From Actinomycetales bacterium (GTDB lineage: Bacteria; Actinomycetota; Actinomycetes; Actinomycetales; Dermatophilaceae), in the NCBI GenBank assembly GCA_016711095.1, contig JADJTP010000003.1, positions 1 to 64,000 of the forward strand: 64,000 bases of DNA, in the 5' to 3' direction. This document shows, piece by piece, positions 54,770 to 64,000 of the stretch. The translations under genes were made by a program, and so were the position numbers. Under the pieces are notes generated by a model. It saw nothing but the letters and a program-made list of their open reading frames with translations, searched no databases and was not told where the DNA came from. Each line of letters opens with the position of its first letter. Positions within the stretch are counted from its first letter, which is position 1.

Positions 54770-56119
54770 CTAGCTGAGCTTGACCGGCGTCACCAGGTCG
54801 GCATAGACAAGCAGGATCGTCATCGCGATCAGCAGGGTCGACACGGCATACGCGATGGGTAGTCCCTTAGCGACATCCACATAGCCCGGGTCGGGTCGAC
54901 CGAGCAGCCGAGCCCCGGTGCGCTTGAGGCCCTCCCAGAGCGCCCCGACGACCTGGCCGCCATCCAGCGGCAGCAGCGGCAGCAGGTTGAACATGAAAAG
55001 GGCGATGTTGAGCCCGAAGAGCAGCCAGAGCATCTTGAAGGCGATCGACTGCGGGCTCTCCGGACCGAGCTGACCGCTGGCGATCTCACCGCCGACCCGA
55101 GCCACCCCGACGACGGAGATGGGCCCTTCGGGGTCGCGCTCGGCCTGGCCGGTGACGGCCTGGTAGACCCCTACCATCTTTTCGGGCACGGTGAGCAGCA
55201 CCGTGGCGGTCTGGCTCAGCATCCGCCCCATCGCCGCCGGCACCTCGGTGATCGGCTCACGGATGAATCCGATGCTCGCCGAGGCGCCGAGATAGCCGAC
55301 GGTTTCGGTCACGACGGCACCATCGGCGGTGACCTGGACCAGGCCCTGCTCGGTGTATGCCGCGCGCGTCACCGCCGCGATCTGGGCGGTGACCGGGATG
55401 AGGGTGCCTGAGCGTTCGACGACGAAGTCGAGCGTTCCGCCACGCGCTGCGCGGATCCTTTCGGTGACCTCCGCCCAGCGCTGCACCGGCTGGCCGGACA
55501 CTTCGACGACCGTGTCGCCGGCCTGCAGGCCGGCCATCGCTGCCGGGGCCTTCGGGTCGCCGACGACACAGTCGGGGAAGGGTTTGGCTGCCGTGGGAGC
55601 CGAGGTGGGCACACACTCGGCGACCGTCGACAGGGTGGGCACCGGCTGCTGGACCCCGATCCCCGTCATGAGCACCGTGAGCACCACGAAGGCGAGCACG
55701 AGGTTCATCAGCGGCCCGCCGAGCATGACGACGACCTTCTTGGGGACCGAGAGCTTGTAGAAGACCCGGTTCTCGTCGCCGGGGGCAATCTCGTCCATCG
55801 AGTCCTTGCGGGCTTGGTCCACGAGGGTGCCCATCCGGCTGGTCGACATCGTCCGCAGCGAGGTGGGGTCCTCGCCAGCACGGGGGGCGATCATGCCGAT
55901 CATCCGGACATAGCCGCCTAAGGGGATCGCCTTGATCCCGACCTCGGTCTCGCCCTTGGTGCGCGCCCAGATGGTCGGCCCGAAGCCGATCATGAATTGG
56001 GTGCACTTCACGCCGAATCGTTTGGCCGGCACGAGGTGACCGAGCTCGTGTAGCGCGATCGACACCCCGATGCCGACGACGACGACCAGAATGCCCAGCA
56101 GGTAATAGACGGTCGTCAC
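54770..56119 (-). CDS. rip1: Site-2 intramembrane metalloprotease, Rip1/RseP type
   Basis: Family M50B proteases cut anti-sigma factors within the membrane. The active site HELGH (H24, E25, H28) lies in the first hydrophobic helix, and the third zinc ligand region is [10 protein letters not shown] near the C-terminus. A PDZ-like domain is centred on [19 protein letters not shown]. The 449 residues have four membrane segments. The start is GTG 56119, overlapping the dxr stop (GTGA). The dxr-rip1 coupling is conserved in actinobacteria. No cognate anti-sigma factor is in the window. Confidence 0.93.
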   Translation of the reverse strand: MTTVYYLLGILVVVVGIGVSIALHELGHLVPAKRFGVKCTQFMIGFGPTIWARTKGETEVGIKAIPLGGYVRMIGMIAPRAGEDPTSLRTMSTSRMGTLVDQARKDSMDEIAPGDENRVFYKLSVPKKVVVMLGGPLMNLVLAFVVLTVLMTGIGVQQPVPTLSTVAECVPTSAPTAAKPFPDCVVGDPKAPAAMAGLQAGDTVVEVSGQPVQRWAEVTERIRAARGGTLDFVVERSGTLIPVTAQIAAVTRAAYTEQGLVQVTADGAVVTETVGYLGASASIGFIREPITEVPAAMGRMLSQTATVLLTVPEKMVGVYQAVTGQAERDPEGPISVVGVARVGGEIASGQLGPESPQSIAFKMLWLLFGLNIALFMFNLLPLLPLDGGQVVGALWEGLKRTGARLLGRPDPGYVDVAKGLPIAYAVSTLLIAMTILLVYADLVTPVKLS

Positions 56120-57312
56120 TCGCGCTCCTCACTCAGCCCGAGGATCCGTCGGGCCTCGCCGCGGGCCCATCGGTCGGCGCGCAACACTGCTGCAACGTCC
56201 AGCGGCCCCGATTCACTCCCGTCGTGTCGTTCGACCACCCTGGCCACCGTGTCGACGATGTCGGTGAAACGGATCGCCTCGTCGTGGAAGGCGTTGACCG
56301 ACACTTCGTTGGCTGCGTTGTAGACCGCCGGGAAGGTCCCGCCGGCGGAGCCGACCCGGCGCGCCAGCGCGACTGCGGGGAAGGCGTCGTCATCGAGCGG
56401 GAAGAACTCCCAGGTCGCAGCCTGCGTCCAGTCGCAGGCTGCTGCCGCGTCCGGAATGCGGTCCGGCCAGCCGAGGCCCAGCGCAATGGGCAGGCGCATG
56501 TCCGGGGGTGAGGCCTGCGCGAGGGTCGAGCCGTCGAAGAACTCGACCATCGAGTGCACCACCGACTGCGGGTGCACGACGACGTCGATCCGGTCGAAGG
56601 GGATGTCGAAGAGCAGGTGCGCCTCGATGACCTCCAGCCCCTTGTTGACCAGCGTGGCCGAGTTCGTCGTCACCATCCGGCCCATGTCCCAGGTGGGGTG
56701 GGCCAGGGCCTGCGCCGGGGTCACGTCACGCAGGCGGCTGCGCGGCATACCTCGGAAGGGCCCTCCACTGGCGGTGAGCACGAGCCGGCGCACCTCCTGG
56801 GCGCGACCACCGCGCAGGCATTGGGCCAGGGCGCTGTGTTCGCTGTCGACCGGCACGAGCTGCCCCGGCCGGGCGGCCGCCCTGACCAGCGGCCCGCCGA
56901 CGATCAGCGACTCCTTGTTCGCCAGCGCAAGGGTGTTTCCGGCCAGCAGCGCCGCCAGTGTCGGCTCCAGGCCGATCGAGCCGGTCATCCCGTTGAGCAC
57001 GACGTCGACTGGGCGGCTGGCGAGTTCGGTGCTCGCCTGCGGCCCGACGAGAATCTCTGGCTCGTATGCCGCGCAGCCCGCTTGGCGTGCGGCGGCCGCA
57101 ACCACCGCCGCCACCTGTTCGATGCTGCCGTTGGCTGCTGCCACGGCGTCGACCTGCAGCGCGACCGCCTGCCGCGCCAGTAGCTCGAGGTTGGCACCGC
57201 CGGCGCTCAAGGCACGGACTCGGAACCGGTCCAGGTTCGCCAGGACGACGTCGATGGCCTGAGTCCCGATCGACCCGGTCGACCCGAGAAGGGTGACCGA
57301 ACGCACGGTCAC
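56116..57312 (-). CDS. dxr: 1-deoxy-D-xylulose 5-phosphate reductoisomerase
   Basis: Dxr performs the second step of the non-mevalonate isoprenoid pathway. The NADPH-binding motif is [15 protein letters not shown], followed by [19 protein letters not shown] with the metal-binding Asp and Glu, TASGGPF and [13 protein letters not shown]. Length is 398 residues. The start is GTG 57312, overlapping the stop of the upstream DUF4352-like gene, and rip1 follows with a 4-nt overlap, so three genes form a coupled run. Confidence 0.95.
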   Translation of the reverse strand: MTVRSVTLLGSTGSIGTQAIDVVLANLDRFRVRALSAGGANLELLARQAVALQVDAVAAANGSIEQVAAVVAAAARQAGCAAYEPEILVGPQASTELASRPVDVVLNGMTGSIGLEPTLAALLAGNTLALANKESLIVGGPLVRAAARPGQLVPVDSEHSALAQCLRGGRAQEVRRLVLTASGGPFRGMPRSRLRDVTPAQALAHPTWDMGRMVTTNSATLVNKGLEVIEAHLLFDIPFDRIDVVVHPQSVVHSMVEFFDGSTLAQASPPDMRLPIALGLGWPDRIPDAAAACDWTQAATWEFFPLDDDAFPAVALARRVGSAGGTFPAVYNAANEVSVNAFHDEAIRFTDIVDTVARVVERHDGSESGPLDVAAVLRADRWARGEARRILGLSEERE

Positions 57313-58211
57313 GGAACGGCGAGTCTCAGGCCCGGGGAGGTGAACGATTCGTGGAACTCGACCGTGGCCAGCCGCGAACCCTTTGGAACATCGAATGGCA
57401 CCACCCCGCTCACCGACTTTCCGGCGGGGATGTCGTCGAGGAAGCCGTTCGTGTCGTCCATGAAGATCGAGGCAGCCAGGTCGACCGTGTAGCTGTTTCC
57501 GGCGGCGTCGAAGCCCTTCTGGAAGAAGGGGTTGAAGTCGGCGGTCGACGTGCTTGTGTTGGTCACGGTGACCGAGACGAGGCAGAAGACCCCTTCAGCC
57601 TCCTTGACAAGCGGCTCGGTGCCCACGCGAGTCTTGTCACAGGACATGCCGGTCACGGTGAACTGTAGGTCACCGTCGCGCCCGGTGACTCCGGCGATCG
57701 GGCCACCGCTCGCCGACGCCGTGGACGTGGGCGCAGGGGCGGGTGTCAACGATGGGGTCTTCGCGGGAGTCCGGACAGGCGAGGGGCCGGTCACCCTCGG
57801 CGCCGCGGTGCTCGAGGTGATCCCTGTCAGAACGGAGTCCGCGGCACGAAACAGGGAGATGGCGCCGATGACGCCCGCGGCGAGGACGAGGACGAAGACG
57901 ATCAGCAGCCAGAACCACCAGGCCTTGTAAACCGGTCGGCGTCGAGGCGAGCCTGGGCCCTCGGCCGGCTGGCCAAACCCCTGTGGTTGATACCCCGGCT
58001 GGCCCTGAGGCTGGTACCCCGGCTGGCCCTGCGGCGGATACCCGGGCGCCGGGGCGGCATACGGTGGGACCGGCTGATACTGCGGGACCGGCGGAAACGA
58101 CTGTGCGGGCTGCGATGGCATCGCCTCGGTGGGTGGCGCCGGTAGCGGATGCCACTGGTTGTCCTCGCCTAAGACGTAACCGTTTGCGACGTCGCCCGGC
58201 TTGTAGTTCAT
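57309..58211 (-). CDS. Proline-rich single-pass membrane protein with DUF4352-like domain
   Basis: The 300 residues start at ATG 58211. A cytoplasmic Pro/Gln/Gly/Tyr-rich region (about 20-85) has PGYQPQGQ octapeptide repeats, then one hydrophobic helix ([20 protein letters not shown], about 98-117) and a Ser/Thr/Pro linker. The C-terminal extracytoplasmic domain (about 175-300: [38 protein letters not shown]) fits the DUF4352/telokin-like immunoglobulin fold. Such proteins are common in actinobacterial envelopes and have no firm role. The stop overlaps dxr by 4 nt. Confidence 0.82.
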   Translation of the reverse strand: MNYKPGDVANGYVLGEDNQWHPLPAPPTEAMPSQPAQSFPPVPQYQPVPPYAAPAPGYPPQGQPGYQPQGQPGYQPQGFGQPAEGPGSPRRRPVYKAWWFWLLIVFVLVLAAGVIGAISLFRAADSVLTGITSSTAAPRVTGPSPVRTPAKTPSLTPAPAPTSTASASGGPIAGVTGRDGDLQFTVTGMSCDKTRVGTEPLVKEAEGVFCLVSVTVTNTSTSTADFNPFFQKGFDAAGNSYTVDLAASIFMDDTNGFLDDIPAGKSVSGVVPFDVPKGSRLATVEFHESFTSPGLRLAVP

Positions 58212-58271
58212 CGCGTTCCCCTTTGGGTTGGTCCAGCGCCGACAACTCTAGGCGCTCGAATGAGCACGCGA

Positions 58272-58616
58272 CTACCGGTCGACGATGGTCACCCGAAGGT
58301 CCGGCCGGTGCTCGTCGACCGCCCGTAGCAGCTCGCGGACCGCGACGTAGGTGTCCTTGTCCGAGCTGCGCAAGGCGGCCACCCCATCCCAGATGAGCTC
58401 GATGGGGAGCCCGTCCGGATCCTCCAGGTCTCGAACGCCGTCGGCCAGCGCGTCGAGGCTGGTGCCGAACCGGGCGGGCAAGTCCAACCCCGCCACGAAG
58501 GCCGACAGCACCGACTGCTTGTCCATACCGCCGACGACGACGCGGACGGCTCGGCCGTTCTCCTTCGCGTCGGCGACAACCTCGCGCAGGTCGGCCCTGC
58601 GCCCGAGCATCCTCAT
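58272..58616 (-). CDS. Barstar-family protein
   Basis: The 114 residues start at ATG 58616, preceded by GGGAGG; a TTG at 58655 is a poorer alternative. The barstar pattern is present: VLSAFVAGLDLPARFGTSLD then ALADGVRDLED and LPIELIWDGVAAL, the helix-loop that binds the active site of barnase-type RNases. No barnase or RNase toxin gene is adjacent, so it is an orphan immunity protein or a regulator of an unlinked nuclease. Same strand as the dehydrogenase and the DUF4352-like gene, with short gaps. Confidence 0.82.
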   Translation of the reverse strand: MRMLGRRADLREVVADAKENGRAVRVVVGGMDKQSVLSAFVAGLDLPARFGTSLDALADGVRDLEDPDGLPIELIWDGVAALRSSDKDTYVAVRELLRAVDEHRPDLRVTIVDR

Positions 58617-58731
58617 CTGCCCTCCCGGATCCGACGGAAACTGCTGTACTGGCAAGACGTGTCAAAGAGGTCATCTGCGCATGGGACTGATCGAGCAGCG
58701 CCGCCAGACCGTTCGGGTTCGGACGTGATGA

Positions 58732-60192
58732 TCATGGTGCGATCCCGATGTACTTGACCTCGAGGTACTCGTCGATGCCCTCGAAGCCGCCCTCCCTGCC
58801 GAACCCACTTGCCTTGACCCCGCCGAACGGGGCCGCCGGGTTCGACACGATTCCCTGGTTGATTCCCACCATCCCGAACTCCATCGCCTCAGCGACCCGC
58901 AGGGCACGCGCAAGATCGCGAGTGAAGGCATAGGCGACCAGCCCGTATGCCGTGTCGTTGGCGCGCGCGATCGCCTCCTGCTCGGTGGCGAACGTCCAGA
59001 TGGGAGCGACGGGACCGAAGATCTCCTCGCTGGCAATCCGCGCGTCACTCGGCACATCGGTGAGGACCGTCGGCTGAAAGAACCAGCCCGCGCCCGGCAG
59101 TGGGCCACCGCCGGTGAGGACGGTAGCCCCACCCTCGACTGCTTCTCTCACGAGCGCACTGACCGACTCCAGTGCTCGGCGGTCCACGAGCGGGCCGACG
59201 TCGACGCCCTCGTCCGTGCCGTTACCAACGCTCAGTCCGCCCATCCGCTCGGCGAAGCGCCGACCGAACTCGGCGGCAACGGACTCATGGACGAGGAAGC
59301 GGTTCGCCGCGGTGCACGCTTCGCCGATGTTCCGCATCTTGGCCAGCATCGCCCCGTCGACGGCCCGGTCGAGGTCAGCGTCCTCGAAGACGATGAAGGG
59401 GGCGTTTCCGCCGAGTTCCATCGACAGCCGCAGCAGGCCCTCGGCCGACTGTTCGGCCAGGAGCCGACCGACCTCGCTCGAGCCGGTGAAGGTCAGCTTG
59501 CGCAGCCGCGGATCGCGGATGATCGGCTCCATGACGGCGCCGGTATGCGCGGTCGTGATGACGTTGAGAACGCCAGCCGGCACCCCGCACTCCTGCAGGA
59601 CCTCGGTGAGCAGCAGCATCGTCAACGGCGTCTGAGTGGCAGGTTTGACGACCATCGTGCACCCGGCGGCGATGGCCGGGCCGATCTTGCGGGTGCCCAT
59701 GGCGAGGGGGAAATTCCAGGGAGTGATCATCAGGGTCGGGCCGACCGGTTGCTTCATCGTCAGCAGTCGGGTCGCCCCATTGGGGGCCACGGCATACCTG
59801 CCGTGGATGCGCACCGCCTCCTCACTGAACCACCGGAAGAACTCCGCCCCATAGGCGACCTCGCTGCGGGCCTCCGCCAACGGTTTGCCCATCTCGAGGG
59901 TCATCAGCAGCGCGAAGTCCTCGGTGCGTGCGATCAACATGTCGTAAGCCCGGCGCAGGATCTCTCCCCGCTCGCGCGGAGCCGTTTCCGCCCACGCCGC
60001 TTGCGTGGCGACGGCCGCGTCGAGCGCCGCCTTGCCGTCGGCCACCGTCGCGCTGGCGACGTGGGCCAACACCCGGCCGGTCGCAGGATCGTCCACCGGC
60101 AGGGTTGCCCCGTCGGCCGCAGCCCGCCAGTGGCCGTTGATATAGAGCCCTTTCGGGACGGCGTCGAGCAGAGCGACCTGGGTCATGGCCAT
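58732..60192 (-). CDS. gabD: NAD(P)-dependent aldehyde dehydrogenase, succinate-semialdehyde type
   Basis: The 486 residues start at ATG 60192 with AAGGAG seven bases upstream. ALDH motifs: TPWNFPLAMGTRKIGPAIAA, VVKPATQTP, FTGSSEVG, MELGGNAPFIV (catalytic Glu) and GEACTAANRF (catalytic Cys). Similarity to GabD-type enzymes (SEEAVRIHGRY, GREGGFEGIDEYLEVKYIG) favours succinate-semialdehyde dehydrogenase, but related semialdehydes cannot be excluded. No gabT is adjacent. It is followed by the barstar gene and preceded by an AEC transporter gene. Confidence 0.88.
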   Translation of the reverse strand: MAMTQVALLDAVPKGLYINGHWRAAADGATLPVDDPATGRVLAHVASATVADGKAALDAAVATQAAWAETAPRERGEILRRAYDMLIARTEDFALLMTLEMGKPLAEARSEVAYGAEFFRWFSEEAVRIHGRYAVAPNGATRLLTMKQPVGPTLMITPWNFPLAMGTRKIGPAIAAGCTMVVKPATQTPLTMLLLTEVLQECGVPAGVLNVITTAHTGAVMEPIIRDPRLRKLTFTGSSEVGRLLAEQSAEGLLRLSMELGGNAPFIVFEDADLDRAVDGAMLAKMRNIGEACTAANRFLVHESVAAEFGRRFAERMGGLSVGNGTDEGVDVGPLVDRRALESVSALVREAVEGGATVLTGGGPLPGAGWFFQPTVLTDVPSDARIASEEIFGPVAPIWTFATEQEAIARANDTAYGLVAYAFTRDLARALRVAEAMEFGMVGINQGIVSNPAAPFGGVKASGFGREGGFEGIDEYLEVKYIGIAP

Positions 60193-60223
60193 GAGTGGAT
60201 CTCCTTGCTTGTAGGCAGCGAGC

Positions 60224-61147
60224 TCAGCCGCCGAGCTGATACACCAGGGCCACGAGCAGGATCGCAGGCACGGAGCCAAGAGTCGACACGAAGATCGCGT
60301 CGCGGGTCAGATAGACCGCGCGGCCATAGCGCAGCGAGTAGGTGAAGATGTTCTGCGCCGTCGGCAGCGCTGCCATGACGACGACCGCGAAGAGCTCCTT
60401 CCCCCGCATCCCCAGCGCCGCGCCGAGCCCGGCCGCCACCAGCGGCATACCGACAAGCTTGAGCGCGACGAGCGTCCCGATCCGGCCGATCGCCTCCCCG
60501 GGCCGTTGCCCCAGGCGCAGCGCGACACCGAAGGCCAGCAACATGCACGGAACCGCGAGATTGCCGATAAGCGTGATCGGGTCGAGGAGCACCGGCGGCA
60601 GGGTGATCTGCGCGACCGAAAGCACGAGCCCAACGGACGCGCCGATGGTGATCGGGTTGCGGAGCAGCCCAGCGAGCCGCGCACCAAGCCCCGGCTTCGC
60701 GCCCGGACGCTGCGCATCGAGGACCGACATGCTCACCGGCGTGAGGACGAGCAGTTGATAGAGCAGCACCGGGGCGGCATAGGTGACGTTGCCCAAGACA
60801 TAGAGCGCGATCGGCAGACCGAGATTGCCCGAGTTGACATAGCCCGCACACAGAGCCGCCATGACCGTCTCCCCCGTGGCGACCCGCCACCGCCAATGAG
60901 CGATCGCCGCAGCGACGAGCATGACGGCCACCGACGACATGGCAGCGACGGCCAGCCCGCCCGAGAGCACCTGGCTGACGGGAGCCTTGGACAGGACGAC
61001 GAGCAGCAGCGCCGGCGAGGCGACGAAGAACGCGACATCGGCGAGGATCTGCCGGGCTTCCAGCCGCAAGACACCGAAGTGCGCCAACAGCCAACCGACC
61101 AAGACGACGGCCAAGATCGTCGAAAAGCCCTGGAGCGCACCGAGCAC
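60224..61147 (-). CDS. AEC (auxin efflux carrier) family transporter
   Basis: The 307 residues start at GTG 61147 (LGALQGFSTILAVVLVGWLL), the usual start for the family; a longer frame to 61318 lacks conserved sequence. There are about ten hydrophobic helices, with the central family motif VNSGNLGLPIALYVLG and the second-half motif MLLAFGVALR. AEC members move small organic anions or amino-acid-like molecules; substrate unknown. It lies 31 nt upstream of the aldehyde dehydrogenase gene, so the two may be cotranscribed. Confidence 0.9.
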   Translation of the reverse strand: MLGALQGFSTILAVVLVGWLLAHFGVLRLEARQILADVAFFVASPALLLVVLSKAPVSQVLSGGLAVAAMSSVAVMLVAAAIAHWRWRVATGETVMAALCAGYVNSGNLGLPIALYVLGNVTYAAPVLLYQLLVLTPVSMSVLDAQRPGAKPGLGARLAGLLRNPITIGASVGLVLSVAQITLPPVLLDPITLIGNLAVPCMLLAFGVALRLGQRPGEAIGRIGTLVALKLVGMPLVAAGLGAALGMRGKELFAVVVMAALPTAQNIFTYSLRYGRAVYLTRDAIFVSTLGSVPAILLVALVYQLGG

Positions 61148-61268
61148 GCGACGATCGTCGCAATCCCGTGGGTGCGGCGGCATACCTGTCCGCTGGATGA
61201 CCACCGCGACGTATGCCGCGTGGGGCACGGTGAAGCCGCCAAGGAGCCTGCCTGCGGGTGCCCGGGGC

Positions 61269-63170
61269 CTACGGCTGCGGGTGCAGGATCGGCTTGAGCC
61301 GCTCGAGCACCGAGGCATCCTCGATCGTCGCTGGCACGGCCGGCGTGTGACCGTCGGCGATCTCGCGCATGGTCTTGCGCAGGATCTTGCCCGAGCGAGT
61401 CTTGGGCAGCGCCGCGACGATGTCGACCTGCCTCAGCGAGGCGACCGCGCCAACCTCCGAGCGCACCCGGGCGACGAGCTCCTGACAGATCCGCTCACCG
61501 TCGGCAGCCACGTCGATCCCCGCCTTGACGACGACAAGTGCCCGGGGCAACTGGCCCTTGAAATCGTCGTGGACACCGATGACCGCGCACTCCGCCACCG
61601 CGGGGTGACCGGCCAGGGCTGCCTCGATCGAACCGGTTGAAAGTCGGTGCCCGGCGATGTTGAGGACGTCATCGGTGCGGCCCATCACGTAGATGTAGCC
61701 ATCGTCGTCGATGAACCCGCCGTCGCCGGTGAGGTAATAGCCGGGGTAAGCCGACAAGTATGACGACACGTAACGCTCGTCGTCGTTCCACAGCGTCGGG
61801 AACGTCCCCGGCGGCAGCGGCAGTTTGATCGCGATGGCTCCCTCGGTGCCCGCCGGCAACTGGTCGCCAAATGAGTCCAGCACCTGCACGTCATAGCCAG
61901 GCACCGCCACCGACGGCGATCCGGCCTTGATGGGCAGCCGCTCCAGGCCGACGCAGTTGGCAGCGATCGGCCAACCCGTCTCGGTCTGCCACCAGTTGTC
62001 GATGACCGGCTTGCCAAGCCGGTCGGTCGCCCAGTGGTAAGTGTCGGGGTCGAGGCGCTCGCCGGCGAGGAACAGGGTGCGGAACCCCGACAGGTCATAG
62101 GCACCCATCGTCTCGCCCGCCGGATCCTCCTTCTTGATGGCCCGGAAAGCGGTCGGCGCCGTGAACATCGTCACCGCGTCGTATTCGTGCAGGATCCGGA
62201 AGAAGGCACCGGCATCGGGGGTGCCCACTGGCTTGCCTTCATAGAGGATCGTCGTGGCCCCGGTGAGCAGGGGGGCGTAGACGATGTACGAGTGCCCGAC
62301 CACCCAGCCGACATCGCTGGCGGTGAACATCGTCTCGCCGGGCTCGACGTTGTAGATGTTGCGCATCGACCAGCGCAGCGCGACGGCGTGGCCGCCGTTG
62401 TCGCGGTAAATGCCCTTCGGTTTCCCGGTTGTCCCCGAGGTATAGAGGATGTAGAGCGGATCGGTGGCGGCCACCTCGACACAGTCGGCACCCGCGTCGG
62501 CCGCCGCGCTTGAGATGAAGTCGGCCCAGTCGACGTCGCGCTCCCCCATTGGCGCGAGGAGCTGTTCGCGCTGCAGGACGACGACCTGATCGGGCTTGTG
62601 CTCAGAGCGGGCGATGCCCTCGTCGAGGAACGGTTTGTAGGCGACGACCCGACCGGGCTCGATGCCGCATGAAGCCGACAGGATGAGTTTGGGCCTGGCG
62701 TCGTCGATCCGCGCGGACACCTCGGCGGGAGCGAACCCGCCGAAGACCACCGAGTGGATTGCACCGATGCGCGCACAGGCGAGCATCGCGAAGGCGGCCT
62801 CGGGCACCATCGGCATGTAGATGAGCACCCGATCGCCCTTGGTCACCCCGGCGCCGCTGAGGGCCCCGGCGAGGCGGCGCACGTGAGCGAGCGCCTCGGC
62901 ATACGTGAACGACTGCTTGGTGCCGGTGACCGGCGAGTCGTAGTGCATCGCCACCTGATCGGCCCGGCCGCCCGCCACGTGCCGGTCGAGGGCGTTGAAG
63001 CAGGTGTTGAGCGTGCCGTCCGGAAACCACCGATAGAACGGCGGACTGGAATCATCGAGGACCTTGGTGGGCGGCGTGATCCAGTCGATGTCCTTGGCCG
63101 CCTCGCCCCAAAAGGCGCTGGGGTCGGCCAGGCTCGCGGCATACGCGGTCGTGTAGGCACCAGTGCTCAT
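61269..63170 (-). CDS. prpE: Propionyl-CoA/acetyl-CoA synthetase, PrpE-like
   Basis: The 633 residues start at ATG 63170 (MSTGAYTTAYAASLADPSAF). This adenylate-forming enzyme joins a short-chain acid to CoA with ATP. The ACAS N-terminal domain is followed by the AMP-binding motif YILYTSGTTGKPKGIYRD, DVGWVVGHSYIVYAPLL, WWQTETGWPI and the C-terminal catalytic-lysine segment KTRSGKILRK. The pattern of PPFYRWFPDG and WPIAANC resembles PrpE (propionate) rather than Acs, but substrate preference is uncertain. Longer frames upstream are not conserved. Confidence 0.9.
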   Translation of the reverse strand: MSTGAYTTAYAASLADPSAFWGEAAKDIDWITPPTKVLDDSSPPFYRWFPDGTLNTCFNALDRHVAGGRADQVAMHYDSPVTGTKQSFTYAEALAHVRRLAGALSGAGVTKGDRVLIYMPMVPEAAFAMLACARIGAIHSVVFGGFAPAEVSARIDDARPKLILSASCGIEPGRVVAYKPFLDEGIARSEHKPDQVVVLQREQLLAPMGERDVDWADFISSAAADAGADCVEVAATDPLYILYTSGTTGKPKGIYRDNGGHAVALRWSMRNIYNVEPGETMFTASDVGWVVGHSYIVYAPLLTGATTILYEGKPVGTPDAGAFFRILHEYDAVTMFTAPTAFRAIKKEDPAGETMGAYDLSGFRTLFLAGERLDPDTYHWATDRLGKPVIDNWWQTETGWPIAANCVGLERLPIKAGSPSVAVPGYDVQVLDSFGDQLPAGTEGAIAIKLPLPPGTFPTLWNDDERYVSSYLSAYPGYYLTGDGGFIDDDGYIYVMGRTDDVLNIAGHRLSTGSIEAALAGHPAVAECAVIGVHDDFKGQLPRALVVVKAGIDVAADGERICQELVARVRSEVGAVASLRQVDIVAALPKTRSGKILRKTMREIADGHTPAVPATIEDASVLERLKPILHPQP

Positions 63171-63366
63171 GGCCCGAGAGTGCACCGGTATGCCGCAGCG
63201 CGCCACCGACGGGCGGGCGGCATACCGGGGGTTTGCGCCGGAAATGCGGGCGGCTGCGCCGAACGGTCGCCGACATCGAACCCTCGCCAGCGCGACGGCC
63301 GCCGTCCCTAGCCGTCGTCGGCGGCGAACGGTCGCCGCGGCCGCGCGGCTCTGGCAGAGTGCCACC

Positions 63367-64000
63367 GTGGAGATCGACCGGCTCGAGACGTTTCGCGCGG
63401 TGCTGGCGCGGCGGCATCCGCTGGGCGGCCTGCGCCTGCAGGATCTCGATCTGCACGCCGTCGAGGCCGAGTTGCTCGACCGCACCGACCTCACCGACCT
63501 CGTCGTGCTCGGCGGGCGGTTGTCGGCGGCCCTGACGGTGCACTTGGTCCAGCACGGGGCGATCGTCTTTCCCCACGATCCCGCCGCACCGGTGGACGTC
63601 TACCGCTCCCGGATCTACACCGCCGAAGATCTCTACGCCGACCTCGACAGCCCGGACGGGTACGCGGCCACACCAGATGCCCGAGCCTTCGCGTGGACAC
63701 TCGACCGGCGCTCCGGGTGGGACGCTTACGCGACAATGTTGCGCGCCATCCATGACCAATCGATGACCGATGCGCTCGACGAAGTGCTCGACGGACTCCC
63801 GGTGGTTGGCGTGATGGGCGGGCACTCCGCCCAGCGCGGCAGTGAGGTGTATGCCGCAGCCGCTCGTCTCGGCCACGCCCTGGCCGAGGGGGGCCTCGTC
63901 GTGGCCACCGGCGGCGGACCCGGGGCGATGGAGGCAGCCAACCTCGGCGCGTATGCGCCCGACCGTGCCGCGCTCGCCGCCGCCATTCATGACCTCGTTT
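63367..64000 (+). CDS. LOG-family Rossmann-fold protein, 3' end outside the window
   Basis: The open frame starts at GTG 63367 (EIDRLETFRAVLARR) and runs off the window after at least 211 residues. The lysine decarboxylase-like/LOG fold is seen in VVGVMGGHSAQRGS, LGHALAEGGLVVATGGGPGA and MEAANLGAYAP. The PGGxGTxxE catalytic motif would lie beyond the edge. LOG proteins are nucleotide 5'-monophosphate phosphoribohydrolases; this long-N-terminus subgroup is uncharacterised. It is divergent from the PrpE-like gene. Confidence 0.8.
   Translation, partial: MEIDRLETFRAVLARRHPLGGLRLQDLDLHAVEAELLDRTDLTDLVVLGGRLSAALTVHLVQHGAIVFPHDPAAPVDVYRSRIYTAEDLYADLDSPDGYAATPDARAFAWTLDRRSGWDAYATMLRAIHDQSMTDALDEVLDGLPVVGVMGGHSAQRGSEVYAAAARLGHALAEGGLVVATGGGPGAMEAANLGAYAPDRAALAAAIHDLV

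Overview
The window is high-GC DNA from an actinobacterium. Gene content and order match the conserved actinobacterial block hflX / dapF-miaA-def-miaB / recX-recA / clgR-cinA-pgsA-rimO / ftsK / rnj-dapA / thyA-folA / dapB / rip1-dxr. ClgR, DUF3046, a TIGR03085-type protein and a SAM-IV-type riboswitch support this. I would guess Micrococcales (Intrasporangiaceae-like), but no rRNA is present to prove it. I saw no tRNA, rRNA, CRISPR array or complete insertion sequence.  Layout: 1-7.2 kb carries a dinG helicase, a murein transglycosylase, two CNNM/CBS membrane proteins, hflX and an RsmC-like methyltransferase. Every one is interrupted by frameshifts, several at homopolymers, while almost nothing downstream is broken; I read this as a low-accuracy stretch of assembly rather than mass pseudogenisation. 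7.2-17.4 kb holds cell-wall and tRNA genes (dapF, miaA, def, miaB), a small zinc-ribbon gene behind a CsoR/CstR-like palindrome, a Nudix hydrolase, an ACT-domain protein, recX, an intein-containing recA with an upstream LexA-type box, citrate synthase and DUF3046. 17.5-33.3 kb holds the Lhr helicase, an enolase-superfamily epimerase with clgR, cinA, pgsA-rimO, an M19 dipeptidase, a secreted M6 metalloprotease and ftsK. 33.3-44.6 kb holds a SAM-IV riboswitch before a cysteine-desulfurase-like gene, rnj-dapA, thyA-folA, the phenylacetyl-CoA epoxidase operon paaABCDE, a lipoprotein and azlCD.  45.2-51.1 kb is the accessory region. Two 69-nt imperfect palindromes (60/69 identical by hand alignment) bracket a small azlC remnant and two divergent signalling units. 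The minus-strand unit is a GGEEF diguanylate cyclase, an antibiotic-biosynthesis-monooxygenase-fold protein and a stand-alone cobalamin-binding protein with the CarH-type W-x9-EH light-sensor signature, all coupled by 4-nt overlaps. The plus-strand unit is a 916-residue composite protein with a receiver-like domain, PAS, degenerate GGDEF, EAL, a recombinase-like HTH and a second receiver-like domain. Together they look like a mobile light- or B12-responsive c-di-GMP module; this is inference.  51.1-64 kb returns to core genes: dapB, a coiled-coil protein, an EamA transporter, a TIGR03085 protein, rip1-dxr with a DUF4352-like protein, an orphan barstar, a succinate-semialdehyde-type dehydrogenase, an AEC transporter, a PrpE-like acyl-CoA synthetase and the start of a LOG-family protein.  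Across the whole window the octamer GTATGCCG/CGGCATAC recurs about 70 times on both strands, roughly once per kilobase. It is scarce in the 43.5-51.3 kb accessory region. This density resembles DNA-uptake-type repeats and is the most unusual genome-scale signal here.
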